A stretch of 64,000 nt of DNA from NCBI RefSeq assembly GCF_024437735.1, contig NZ_JANFQO010000015.1:1-64000 (forward strand), written 5' to 3'. Origin of the DNA: Tahibacter harae (GTDB lineage Bacteria > Pseudomonadota > Gammaproteobacteria > Xanthomonadales > Rhodanobacteraceae). A model generated the notes under the pieces. The model saw only the letters and a program-made list of their open reading frames with translations, searched no databases and was not told the origin of the DNA. The stretch's first letter is position 1; each line of letters opens with the position of its first letter. Below are positions 37,996-46,447 of this stretch, piece by piece. The translations under genes were made by a program, and so were the position numbers.

Positions 37996-38060
37996 CTTGG
38001 GCGCGATACGCGGCGCTGCAGCAGGACCGCGGCAGCCGCATCGGCACCCTCAGCGCTTTT

Positions 38061-38771
38061 TCATGATCCCGGGTACCGCAGCCGGTCGCCGGCGCTGACC
38101 GGCTGCAGCACCAGTTCGTCCAGCCTGAGGCATTCGATATCCACGTAGTACGGGAATGCCTGCCGCTGCGCATTGATCTGCCGCTCTTCGCGTTGCGCCG
38201 CCGCCCCGGTGCCGCAGATCGCAACGAAACAGCGATGGGTCTGGCCGAAAGCCTCCTCGACATGACTGACGACCAGCACCTTGCTCTGCGATGGCAGAAT
38301 TTCGCGACAACGCAAGTCAGAAACGGTGCGCAGGTCCGCATCGACATCGATCCCGGGCCGATACGCCTGTTCCGCCCAGCGGTCGGCGATTTCCCCGTTG
38401 CGCAAGGCGGCGCTGTAATCGCGCTTCGCCTGTTCGGCCAGTTCGAGCTGGCGGAATACGCCCAGACAAAGAGCGCCGTCGGAATACGCGCTGATAGTGC
38501 GCCAGAGCAGATGCACGGCGGAATTATCCGGCAAATCCGTCCAGGCCCGCCAGGACAACCTGGCATTACCCTGCCCGCAAGCGTCGGCTAAAGATCCGCA
38601 GCGAATGCGGAACTGGCTGAGACGGAAGCAGGTCGACAACCGCCGCCGTCCACCCGCAACCAGGCGCTCCGCCACGGATTGCGCGCAGATGCACGCCGGC
38701 CGGCCGCGGCGAACCGCGTGCTGCAGCCAGATCGGCCTTCCATGCCTGCAAACAAATTGCCGTGCGCGCAA
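38061..38771 (-). CDS. Hypothetical protein, start uncertain
   Basis: The reading frame looks coding in its last 170 residues (RAWTDLPDNSAVHLLWRTISAYSDGALCLGVFRQLELAEQ, then DYSAALRNGEIADRWAEQAY and FPYYVDIECLRLDELVLQPVSAGDRLRYPG), with conserved-looking Cys residues (DLRCREILP, CFVAICGTG). The first 60 residues are Arg-rich and not convincing, so the true start may lie downstream or the 5' end may be damaged. No family is recognised. It converges on the lipoprotein gene. Confidence 0.4.
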   Translation of the reverse strand: MRARQFVCRHGRPIWLQHAVRRGRPACICAQSVAERLVAGGRRRLSTCFRLSQFRIRCGSLADACGQGNARLSWRAWTDLPDNSAVHLLWRTISAYSDGALCLGVFRQLELAEQAKRDYSAALRNGEIADRWAEQAYRPGIDVDADLRTVSDLRCREILPSQSKVLVVSHVEEAFGQTHRCFVAICGTGAAAQREERQINAQRQAFPYYVDIECLRLDELVLQPVSAGDRLRYPGS

Positions 38772-39153
38772 CGAAAATCACAGGCAGTGATCCCGCCTAT
38801 CCCCAAATCGTGAAATCGCGAAAAACAGGATCAGACGAATTTGCACAATGCCGGCACATGAGCGTCTGCGCCGGCTTCGAACAGCTGCACGTACGCCGCG
38901 GAAACCCAAGGGCCTTCCGGTCGCACAGCGGAAAGCACACTCCATCCCAAGTCTCACGCAAAGGGACGCAAGGCAGGACACGAATACGTTCCGTCCGATC
39001 GCAGCAGGCAAGCTGTGAAAAAAATCCCGGAACGACGGGATTTCCATTTGCTAACCTGCGATTTGAGGAATGCAGCGGGGATATCGGGCAGGCGCCGCTA
39101 CGCAGCGCCACGAACCCGGTGAAGCCACACTCGCCGTTTCGAAGGGAATCGTC
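38772..39153. promoter_or_regulatory. Upstream region of the second vgrG cassette
   Basis: No gene was recognised. The region has a hairpin at 39022 and lower GC than its neighbours. The last bases before vgrG2 (TCGAAGGGAATCGTC) resemble the leader of vgrG1 (TCGAATGGACTCGCC), so the duplication that made the two copies may include their ribosome sites. Confidence 0.45.
39022..39043 (-). terminator. Intrinsic terminator-like hairpin
   Basis: AAATCCCG and CGGGATTT form a perfect eight-base stem with a six-base loop. A run of seven A precedes it on the plus strand, so it would terminate leftward transcription. It lies 110 bases before the vgrG2 start. Confidence 0.6.
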
Positions 39154-41715
39154 ATGAATCGTGCGTTGAATGTCACCACCCCGCTGGGTCCGGAAGTGCT
39201 GCGCTTCGACAGCCTGCAGGGGCGCGAAGCACTGTCGCAGTTGTTCGACTTCCAGCTGACGCTGAAGAGCGAGGAAAAAGGCCTTTCCGCCGACGACCTG
39301 CTCGGCCGGCCGATCACGGTCGACCTGGAACTCGAAGGCGGCGCGCGACGGCATCTCAACGGCCAGTGCATACACTTCCGCTCCGCCGGCCGCCGCGGCA
39401 AGCAGCACCTGTATGCCGCGCAGCTGCGGCCCTGGCTGTGGTACGCCACGCGACGCAGCGACTACCGCATCTTCCAGGGCCAGACCACACCGGAGATCGT
39501 CAGGCAGGTGCTGGCCATGTATCCGTTTCCGACCAAGTGGCTGCTGTCGCGCAGCTACCGCAAATGGAACTACTGCGTGCAGTATCGCGAAACCGATGCG
39601 AATTTCGTGCAGCGGCTGCTCGAGCACGAAGGCATCTGGTTCTGGTTCGAGCATTCGGCCGGCGAGCACACGCTGGTGCTGACCGACGACATCGGCCTGG
39701 CCAGCCCCTACCCGGGCTACGCGAAGATTCCGTTCTATCCGCACGACACCACCGTGCCGGACAAGGATCACCTGCACGGCTGGGCCGCCGCCGGCACGGT
39801 GCAAAGCGGCAAGTATTTCGCCCGCGACTACAACTTCGTCATGCCCGCCGCGGATCTCACCACCCAGCGCGTGCGCCCCGCCGGCCATCCACATGCGAGC
39901 TACGACATTTTCGACTATCCCGGCAGCTATCCCACGCTGGGCGAAGGCGATCCTTACGCGCGCGTGCGCCTGGAGGAATTGCAGGCCAGCCACAAGCGCA
40001 GCCACGGCCAGGGCCGCGCACGCGGTCTCGCGCCGGGTCGGCTGTTCACGCTGGAGAAGCACGTCGTCGGCGACTACAACAAGGAATACCTGGTCGTCGG
40101 CGCCGAATACGATTTCAGCGACAACGACTACGACGGCAACGAGGACAGTACCGAACACCGCCTGACGATTGCCGCGGAAGTGCATCCGACCGACCAGCCG
40201 TACCGGCCGGAACGGCGCACACCCAAGCCGCATACGATGGGTCCGGAATCGGCGGTGGTGACGGGGCCTGCAGGCCAGGAGATCTACACCAACGAACACG
40301 GCCAGGTGAAGGTGCAATTTCACTGGGACCGTTACGGCAAGAAGGATGAAAATTCCTCGTGCTGGATCCGCGTATCGCATCCCTGGGCCGGCACGGGCTT
40401 CGGCGGCGTGCATATCCCGCGCATCGGGCAAGAGGTTCTCGTCGATCATCTGAACGGCGATCCGGACCAGCCCATCATCGTCGGCCGCGTCTACAACACG
40501 AACAACCCGCATCCCTGGGGCCTGCCGGCCAACGCCACGCAATCGGGCTTCCTGTCGCGCAGTTCCATGGGCGGCCATTCGCAGAATGCCAATGCCTTCC
40601 GCTTCGAGGACAAGAAAGGCGAGGAACAGGTCTGGCTGCACGCCGAGAAGAACCAGGATATCGAAGTCGAAAACGACGAGACGCACTGGGTCGGCCACGA
40701 CCGCGCCAAGACCATCGACCACGATGAAACCGTGCATGTGAAGCACGACCGCACGGAAACCGTCGACCACAACGAAACCATCACGGTACACAACGACCGC
40801 ACCGAGACCGTGGACGGCTTCGAGACCATCACCATTCACAAGGACCGTAACGAGACGGTGGATGGCCACGAAACCATCACCATCCACAAGAATCGGACCG
40901 GGACGGTCGATCAGAACGAAACGCTGACCGTGCACCAGAATCGCACGCGCAGCGTCGACGGCAACGAAACGGTGACGGTGCGCCGCAACCGCAGCAAGAA
41001 AGTGAACAAGAGCGAGAACGACAAGATCGGCAAGAACTGGGCGATCAAGGTCGGCCGCCTCAAGACCGAGACCATAGGCCTGGCCAATATCGAATCGGTG
41101 GGCCTGGCGCGCATGAGCACTATCGGCATGGCCTACAGCCTGAATGTGGGGCTGATGATGAATACCGCGGTCGGCAACAAGAGCAACACCTTCGTCGGCA
41201 GCGAGGAAAGCACCCGCATCGGCAAGAAAAGCACGCTGGATGTGGGCAAGCAGCTGCAAACCACGGTCGGCGAAAGGCGGGAGGACAAGACGGGAAAAGT
41301 CCACCGCATCGAAGTCGGCGAGCATTTCGAACTGGTCTGCGGCGGCTCAAAAATAGTGCTCAAGGCCGACGGCACCATCTACCTCGAAGGCAAGATGATC
41401 CATCTGCTGGGCAGCGCGGAGGTGAACGCCGACGGCGGTGACGTCTACATCAACTGCGGCAAGGCGCAATCCGCGCCGGCAGCACCGCCACCGGAGGAAG
41501 AAAAGGAAGCCGCGGCGGCGCCAGCCGAAGCCGCCGCCGGCGACGGCGTGATGGGTGCGCTGGGCAATCTGATGGACAAGGCCGGCAGCGTGCTCGGCGT
41601 GGTGCGGCAGCTCGACGGTATCGCGCAGATGGCCGGCGGCGCGGGCTTTCTCGGCGGCGCAGGCCAGGCGCTGGGGGCGGTACAGACCGTGGCCGGCATG
41701 GTCGGCAAGCAATGA
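39154..41715 (+). CDS. vgrG: VgrG type VI secretion spike protein (copy 2)
   Basis: An 853-residue VgrG. Its head (1-500) is almost the same as copy 1 at 4408-6951, with DNA identity unbroken over about 80 bases around 40461-40540. The shaft then has about 26 octapeptide repeats (HDRTETVD, GHETITIH, KNRTGTVD, RNRSKKVN, LANIESVG, ERREDKTG) against 22 in copy 1, followed by LVCGGSKIVLKADGTIYLEGK (DUF2345-like) and a helical Ala/Gly tail. The start at 39154 follows GAAGGG; an in-frame ATG at 39070 would add an unrelated leader. It heads a seven-gene cassette in which each downstream gene is close or overlapping. Confidence 0.95.
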   Translation: MNRALNVTTPLGPEVLRFDSLQGREALSQLFDFQLTLKSEEKGLSADDLLGRPITVDLELEGGARRHLNGQCIHFRSAGRRGKQHLYAAQLRPWLWYATRRSDYRIFQGQTTPEIVRQVLAMYPFPTKWLLSRSYRKWNYCVQYRETDANFVQRLLEHEGIWFWFEHSAGEHTLVLTDDIGLASPYPGYAKIPFYPHDTTVPDKDHLHGWAAAGTVQSGKYFARDYNFVMPAADLTTQRVRPAGHPHASYDIFDYPGSYPTLGEGDPYARVRLEELQASHKRSHGQGRARGLAPGRLFTLEKHVVGDYNKEYLVVGAEYDFSDNDYDGNEDSTEHRLTIAAEVHPTDQPYRPERRTPKPHTMGPESAVVTGPAGQEIYTNEHGQVKVQFHWDRYGKKDENSSCWIRVSHPWAGTGFGGVHIPRIGQEVLVDHLNGDPDQPIIVGRVYNTNNPHPWGLPANATQSGFLSRSSMGGHSQNANAFRFEDKKGEEQVWLHAEKNQDIEVENDETHWVGHDRAKTIDHDETVHVKHDRTETVDHNETITVHNDRTETVDGFETITIHKDRNETVDGHETITIHKNRTGTVDQNETLTVHQNRTRSVDGNETVTVRRNRSKKVNKSENDKIGKNWAIKVGRLKTETIGLANIESVGLARMSTIGMAYSLNVGLMMNTAVGNKSNTFVGSEESTRIGKKSTLDVGKQLQTTVGERREDKTGKVHRIEVGEHFELVCGGSKIVLKADGTIYLEGKMIHLLGSAEVNADGGDVYINCGKAQSAPAAPPPEEEKEAAAAPAEAAAGDGVMGALGNLMDKAGSVLGVVRQLDGIAQMAGGAGFLGGAGQALGAVQTVAGMVGKQ

Positions 41716-41774
41716 ACGGCCGGTTTTCAACGGCGGCGGCGATCGCTCGCAGCCAATTCGTCAAGGAATGATGC

Positions 41775-42122
41775 ATGCCTGCACCTGCGGCAAGAATCGG
41801 CGATCCCCATGTGCGGCCCGGCACTGGCGGTCCGGTTACCGGATCGGCCAAGCGCGTCCATATCGAAGGCCGCCTCGCCGCCCGGCTGGGCGACACGGCC
41901 AGCTGCGGCAGCGGCCAGGACGCCATCCTGGAAGGCGAGCCCAGCGTACTGATCGAAAACCAGCCGGCCGCCCGTGTAGGCGATGCGCACGGCTGCGGTG
42001 GCGTGATCCAGGATGGCGCACGCCGCACCTTCATCGGCGAAACCCGCGATGCCGAGTGCCTGCAGGCCGCGGCTGAACAGGGGGCGCTGGTCGTGGTGCC
42101 GGAATCCTCCATCGAAGAATGA
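41775..42122 (+). CDS. PAAR-repeat spike-tip protein
   Basis: A 115-residue PAAR protein that would sharpen the tip of VgrG2. It opens PAPAARIGDPHVRPGTGGPVTGSAKRVHIEGRLAARLGDTASCG and continues VLIENQPAARVGDAHGCGGV, the paired PAAR-type repeats with His and Cys zinc ligands. The C-terminal 25 residues are a short extension, not a toxin. It lies 59 bases after vgrG2 and overlaps the adaptor gene by ATGA. Confidence 0.92.
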   Translation: MPAPAARIGDPHVRPGTGGPVTGSAKRVHIEGRLAARLGDTASCGSGQDAILEGEPSVLIENQPAARVGDAHGCGGVIQDGARRTFIGETRDAECLQAAAEQGALVVVPESSIEE

Positions 42123-42763
42123 GCCCGCATTTCACGCAGCGGATATTGCCGACGCTGTGCTCGGCCGATATCCCGCTCTACGCCATCGCCGATGCGGCCC
42201 AGCCGGCCAATGTGCTGGCATGGCTGCGGCAGCGCCCTATTCCCTCAAGCTCGCTCTACGGCGGGATACGCCAGCGCACCCTGGGTCACCTGGCACCGTA
42301 CCTGCTGACTTATCTGCCCGAGCACGCCGTGCACTGGCAGGAACTGGCCACCCGCTTCTGGTCGCGCAGCTGCCTTTATTTCGTTTCCGGCGACGCCGAG
42401 CCCGAAGCCATGCGGCTGCATCTGAAGAAATCCCTGCAGGTGATGCTGCCGGACAAGCGCATCGGACTGCTGCGCTACTACGATCCGCGCGCCTGGCTGC
42501 AGTTCTGCCGCATCGCCACGCAGGCGCAGATGGATACCTTCTTCGGTGACTGCGTGCGCGCCGTGCACTGCGAGATCGACGGCGGCCGCCGGATGATGAC
42601 GGTCGAGATCGGCGCCGCGACAGCAGGCAACCGGCTGCTGGGCCTGCCGCGCGCGGTGGATATCTATATGCATGAGCTGATCGCGCCTGTCCCAGACAAT
42701 CTGCGCAGACAAGACCAGCACGGCTCCGATCCACACGTCCCTCTGCGGGAATCCCTATGCTGA
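42119..42763 (+). CDS. DUF4123-family T6SS adaptor
   Basis: A 214-residue protein of the DUF4123 (Tap/TEC) family, chaperones that load a cognate effector on VgrG. The fold is suggested by LYAIADAAQPANVLAWLRQR at the N-terminus, LLTYLPEHAVHWQELATRFWSRSCLYFVS and FRYYDPR-like LLRYYDPRAWLQFCRIATQAQMDTFFG. It starts within the PAAR stop codon and overlaps the next gene by seven bases. In known systems the adaptor sits directly upstream of its effector; here one small gene intervenes. Confidence 0.88.
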   Translation: MSPHFTQRILPTLCSADIPLYAIADAAQPANVLAWLRQRPIPSSSLYGGIRQRTLGHLAPYLLTYLPEHAVHWQELATRFWSRSCLYFVSGDAEPEAMRLHLKKSLQVMLPDKRIGLLRYYDPRAWLQFCRIATQAQMDTFFGDCVRAVHCEIDGGRRMMTVEIGAATAGNRLLGLPRAVDIYMHELIAPVPDNLRRQDQHGSDPHVPLRESLC

Positions 42764-43140
42764 GTCTCGACAAAAGCCAGCTGGCCGACCTGCGCCGGCT
42801 GGACGAGGAAGACTATGTGCAGCGCATGACGCCGCACTGGTTTTCCTATATCGAAGCATTCCCGTTGCCTGGGCCTGGTCTCTCGCGCGAACAGACCGAA
42901 CAGCTTGCACGCGAAGCCTGGCGCGTCGCCGACCAGCACGGTTTCAGCGACGACGGCGACCGCATCCGCCTCACCTTCCATCTGTGGCGCGCGGCGCGGA
43001 TAGGCCAGCCGCGCAGTTATTTGCAGGGGCTGGCATGTTTCCTCGTCACCTGGGTGCAGACCAGGCCTGCCTTTGCGCACGACTGGATAGACCGGCGCCT
43101 GTATCTGGCCGAATGCGCGTTCGAGGAAGCAGGCCGATGA
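42757..43140 (+). CDS. Small T6SS-cassette protein of unknown function
   Basis: A 127-residue helical protein (LSLDKSQLADLRRLDEEDYVQRMTPHWFSYIEAF, then QTEQLAREAWRVADQHGF and LTFHLWRAARIGQPRSYLQGLACFLVTW). No signal peptide or catalytic motif. Both ends overlap neighbours (seven and four bases), so it is made with the adaptor and effector and probably helps effector handling. Similar small genes occur after DUF4123 adaptors, as far as I recall. Confidence 0.65.
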   Translation: MLSLDKSQLADLRRLDEEDYVQRMTPHWFSYIEAFPLPGPGLSREQTEQLAREAWRVADQHGFSDDGDRIRLTFHLWRAARIGQPRSYLQGLACFLVTWVQTRPAFAHDWIDRRLYLAECAFEEAGR

Positions 43141-44306
43141 GCGATCCGCAGACACCGCTGCTACCGATGCCGTGGAACACGCCGCCGGCCGCGCCGTCGC
43201 CGCTGCTGCCGCAGCAAACGAAAGGCCCGATACCGCCGCCGGCAACGGCACCAGCGCCGGCCACGCCGGCAGGCCCGGAAGACAAGCTCACCCCCGCCGA
43301 CCGCGACATCCTGGCCGACTACCGCGCCAAGTACGCCGAGCGCGAAGCCCGCTACGCGAAATGCCAGGAACAGGCCCAGGCCGACCAGGCCAGGCGCGAC
43401 GAGGAACAGGCGCAGATCGATGCCGACTGGAATGACAAGAGCAAGAAGCATCCGAAGAAAAAGCCCAAGCCCAAGACTTCCGTGCGCGAATGCAAACTGG
43501 AAGAGGGGCGGATCGCCTGCGTGCCAGCGGACAAGCCCCCCAGGGGCACGATGAGCGAAGACCTAACCAAGATCATCAACAAGGAGGCGGGCACTTCTGT
43601 CGATCTGGCAAAGATCAGCCAGTGGGAAGGCGGCGTGCATCTGAATGCCTATCAGCCTTGGTTTCCCGATCTGACGCGCAATGCCGACGGCAGCTACAGT
43701 GCGGCGCTGTCCAAAGACGGCACCTACCTGCAAGGCCCCATTGTCAAGGGAACCAAATACCCGAACGCCTCAGGTGTCACCATCGCCAAGGGCGTAGACC
43801 TGGGGCCGCAAAACAAAGATCCGTTCCTGAGCGAGCTGGTCGAGCTGAACAAGCAGGCGAAAATTCTCACGCCCGAGGAACTCGAACAGCTCAAGACAAA
43901 GCTGGGGCCTTATTTCGGCCTGCGCAGAGCCGCAGCCTGTGCCTACCTGCGCGCAAATCCGCTGTCCATCACGCAGAAAGAGGCGGATCTGCTGAACTAT
44001 CGTGCGGCAAAAGAGGCGATGAAGCAGGCGACGACTATCTACAAGAAGGAGACCGGCAACGACCTAAGCGCTTTGTCGCCGGAAGCACAGACGGTGATCC
44101 TCAGCCGCGCCTATCAGTCCGGCCGAATCCCCGACAAAGCGGTCCTCGACAATCTTGCGGCCGGCAACTATGCAACAGCCTCGACATCCTTCGACCCTAA
44201 GAGAGAACGGCCCTTTCTGGCCGCGCTGGGCAACGCACCACCACCTGCGTCAACGGCACCTGCAACGCCCTCCGCTGGCACGGCTACGCCACCTCCGAAA
44301 CCCTGA
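43137..44306 (+). CDS. T6SS effector with pesticin-like muramidase domain
   Basis: A 389-residue candidate lysozyme effector. Residues 1-48 are Pro-rich, 50-120 a Lys/Glu-rich helix, and 135-365 a phage-lysozyme-like domain. SQWEGGVHLNAYQP places a Glu (about 164) where T4 lysozyme and pesticin have the catalytic acid, and SGVTIAKGVDLG (about 212-223) supplies the Thr and Asp, as in the pesticin C-terminal domain. A helical ...LRRAAACAYLRANPLSITQKEADLL region follows. No signal peptide, so export depends on T6SS. It should cut peptidoglycan glycans in a rival's periplasm. The two genes that follow are exported proteins, fitting immunity. The ATG at 43137 is ATGA-coupled. Confidence 0.8.
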   Translation: MSDPQTPLLPMPWNTPPAAPSPLLPQQTKGPIPPPATAPAPATPAGPEDKLTPADRDILADYRAKYAEREARYAKCQEQAQADQARRDEEQAQIDADWNDKSKKHPKKKPKPKTSVRECKLEEGRIACVPADKPPRGTMSEDLTKIINKEAGTSVDLAKISQWEGGVHLNAYQPWFPDLTRNADGSYSAALSKDGTYLQGPIVKGTKYPNASGVTIAKGVDLGPQNKDPFLSELVELNKQAKILTPEELEQLKTKLGPYFGLRRAAACAYLRANPLSITQKEADLLNYRAAKEAMKQATTIYKKETGNDLSALSPEAQTVILSRAYQSGRIPDKAVLDNLAAGNYATASTSFDPKRERPFLAALGNAPPPASTAPATPSAGTATPPPKP

Positions 44307-44314
44307 GCACAACG

Positions 44315-44965
44315 ATGATTTCATTCCGCATTGCAGGAGCGCTGAGCCTTATGCTGTTGTCCCTGTTACGGCCATTCGCAGCGCACGCGCAAGAAACAAC
44401 CTTTCCTGTCCCCGGCCACGAACTCTCGGGTACTTGGCGGGTAGATGCCATCCAGGTTCCAAAGCTTCCGGCCGAAGTTCCTATCCAATCGCTATCCGGC
44501 TGGCAGGAGCTGCTGAACGATCCGGGTGTCCTGCCGGTCAACCAAACCCTCGAATTCCGCGACCGCGGCAATGACGATCCACCGCTGATGACGCTGCTGG
44601 AACCAATACAGCCCGGTGTCTGTCTCAACGACGCCTGGAGGTCGCACTGCGACCATGGGCCGGACGACAGCTACGTCGCGCCCAAGCGCCCCATCGAACG
44701 CACCGTGCTGGTGGAGCCACTCTTCGTCCCGCGCTACCGTGAGCTGAGCAGTTTCTGGCCTAAGCTGGCTCCGGACGGCTACAACATGGTCCTCGAGGAC
44801 AGCGCACCGCGCAGCATCTACGTGTATCTGCAGATGCGCGATCCCGACACGCTGTATTTCCCGTTCGTAGTGTTCGACAAGGTGCTGGCCAAGGACAAGG
44901 GGATGGACGGCATGGTCATCCTCAAGCGCGTCGGCAAACCGCCAGCCAAGCCGGACGGCAAGTGA
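44315..44965 (+). CDS. Periplasmic candidate immunity protein to the muramidase
   Basis: A 216-residue exported protein: ISFRIAGALSLMLLSLLRPFAAHAQE is a classical signal peptide with cleavage after AHA. The mature part has two Cys (GVCLNDAWRSHCDHG) and an aromatic, proline-rich body; no catalytic motif is seen. It begins nine bases after the effector stop. A periplasmic partner gene directly after a peptidoglycan-cutting effector is the normal arrangement for immunity, so the role is inferred from position and location. Confidence 0.65.
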   Translation: MISFRIAGALSLMLLSLLRPFAAHAQETTFPVPGHELSGTWRVDAIQVPKLPAEVPIQSLSGWQELLNDPGVLPVNQTLEFRDRGNDDPPLMTLLEPIQPGVCLNDAWRSHCDHGPDDSYVAPKRPIERTVLVEPLFVPRYRELSSFWPKLAPDGYNMVLEDSAPRSIYVYLQMRDPDTLYFPFVVFDKVLAKDKGMDGMVILKRVGKPPAKPDGK

Positions 44966-46224
44966 ACGACATTGATACGCCGGCCTACCCCGGCCCATCG
45001 ACGACCTGCCCGGCGCTTCTACGGCCCTGCTTAAGCATCGCCATACCCAGGCAAATCACCAGACCGGTAGCTGTAGCGCACAGCCCTCCCGCCTCGCCGG
45101 TACAACATGCCGGATCGGGAGTCCGCAGCTGTAGCCTCCGCTGGCACGCGATCGCCACGTGCTTGGTCTGCAGCCTTGCCAGCACGACGCTCAAGGCGAA
45201 CGACGCTCAGGACACATGCGAGGCACTTGCGGTTTTCGACATCTCGTCGGACCTGGTAGCGGCCAACCTGGATACCGAAGTCACCGACGTATGCGAGTCA
45301 CGATTCGACTACTACGGCCCGGCGGAAGCGCGCAACGACGACGCCATGCGCCATTGCGCATTTGCCGAACGGGAATCCGCTTCATCCGACTCCGTGCTTG
45401 AAGGCAGCACGATACTGGCGATGATCTATGCCAACGGCATCGGTGTTAAGCGCAATCTGCCGCTGGCGCGTGCGTTCATCTGTGAAGTCCGTGAATCGCT
45501 GATACCTGAAGACCTGCCGGTCCTGCTGCAACAGATCGACGCGATCGAGAAGGATCCGCGCTCCACCGATCTGCTGGACGTATGCGGCTGGCCATTTCCG
45601 CGCGGGCAGAAAACGCTGGGTGACTACGAGGACGGATGGAACCGCGACCGGGAGTGCCGTGAATTCGAGATGGAGCTGTCAGAACGGAACGGCCAGCGCG
45701 CGCTCACGCGCGACCAGGCTAGCTGGAGCGCGGCGGCGCGGAAGCAATATGCCGAAAACGTGGTTCCAGCCACCAAGGCGTTCATTGATGCGGCGCTGCA
45801 GTTCGAATGGGACGAAACGATGGCGAACGCGCTCGTCCTGTTGCAGTACCGTTCCATCGATTTGAATTCTGCGCACTACTACGGGCTTGTGACCGAATTC
45901 CAGGCCGGCAAGATTCCGCTCGCGTCCGGGCGCGACGCCGCCGCGGCCGAAGCGCGGCTGCGCGCGTTGCTCGATTCGCTTCGCTCTGTCGCAGATGCCA
46001 AAAAAGAAGAAGAAAAAGACGAAGAGGAAGTGCGCGTTGCCGGTTCCGTGACCTTCACCGGCATAGAAAAGGTCCAGACCGCCTGGGAAGCACACCGCAA
46101 GGCCTGGTTGACGTTCGCGGCACAACAGTATCCGAAGATCGGCAGGCACGCGGTCGATGCGCACCTGATCGGAATGAGGCTGGCCATGCTGGAAGAACTC
46201 ACGCGCCACAGCGCGCTTCCGTGA
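44962..46224 (+). CDS. Exported Sel1/LprI-like protein, possible second immunity factor
   Basis: A 420-residue protein that overlaps the previous gene by GTGA and so starts with GTG. A hydrophobic segment (about residues 62-80, WHAIATCLVCSLASTTLKA) is preceded by an unusually long leader. The middle carries a Sel1-like stretch (STILAMIYANGIGVKRNLPLARAF), and the C-terminus IEKVQTAWEAHRKAWLTFAAQQYPKIGRH resembles DUF1311, the LprI lysozyme-inhibitor family. An acidic/lysine run (KKEEEKDEEE) lies near 340. A lysozyme-inhibitor-like fold beside a muramidase effector fits protection of self, but the similarity is weak. Confidence 0.6.
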   Translation: MNDIDTPAYPGPSTTCPALLRPCLSIAIPRQITRPVAVAHSPPASPVQHAGSGVRSCSLRWHAIATCLVCSLASTTLKANDAQDTCEALAVFDISSDLVAANLDTEVTDVCESRFDYYGPAEARNDDAMRHCAFAERESASSDSVLEGSTILAMIYANGIGVKRNLPLARAFICEVRESLIPEDLPVLLQQIDAIEKDPRSTDLLDVCGWPFPRGQKTLGDYEDGWNRDRECREFEMELSERNGQRALTRDQASWSAAARKQYAENVVPATKAFIDAALQFEWDETMANALVLLQYRSIDLNSAHYYGLVTEFQAGKIPLASGRDAAAAEARLRALLDSLRSVADAKKEEEKDEEEVRVAGSVTFTGIEKVQTAWEAHRKAWLTFAAQQYPKIGRHAVDAHLIGMRLAMLEELTRHSALP

Positions 46225-46447
46225 CGTACGAGCTACCGGCTGCACCGCAGATCACAGCACCATTTCCCTATCGGGATAGATGGATCGTGCCATCGGCCGT
46301 CGGCGTGTGAAAGCGCCACCGGAAGCGCGCCTATCGACGTCTCTCCTGGGCATCAGCCACCCTGCCAATGCCCGCCGGTTTTGCGCAGACAGGTCTGTTC
46401 CAGACAGCGCGCACGACATGCGATGCCTTCTGCACTCCGGCGGGCAC
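46225..46447. other. Intergenic region without recognised features
   Basis: About 220 bases between two converging genes, the last gene of the T6SS cassette and the large secreted protein. No hairpin with a T run or repeat was recognised. Confidence 0.35.

Noticed and set aside
38797-41325. Long open frame (842 codons) on the minus strand across vgrG2
   Set aside because: It mirrors the antisense frame of vgrG1 and has low-complexity composition; the plus-strand VgrG is unmistakable.
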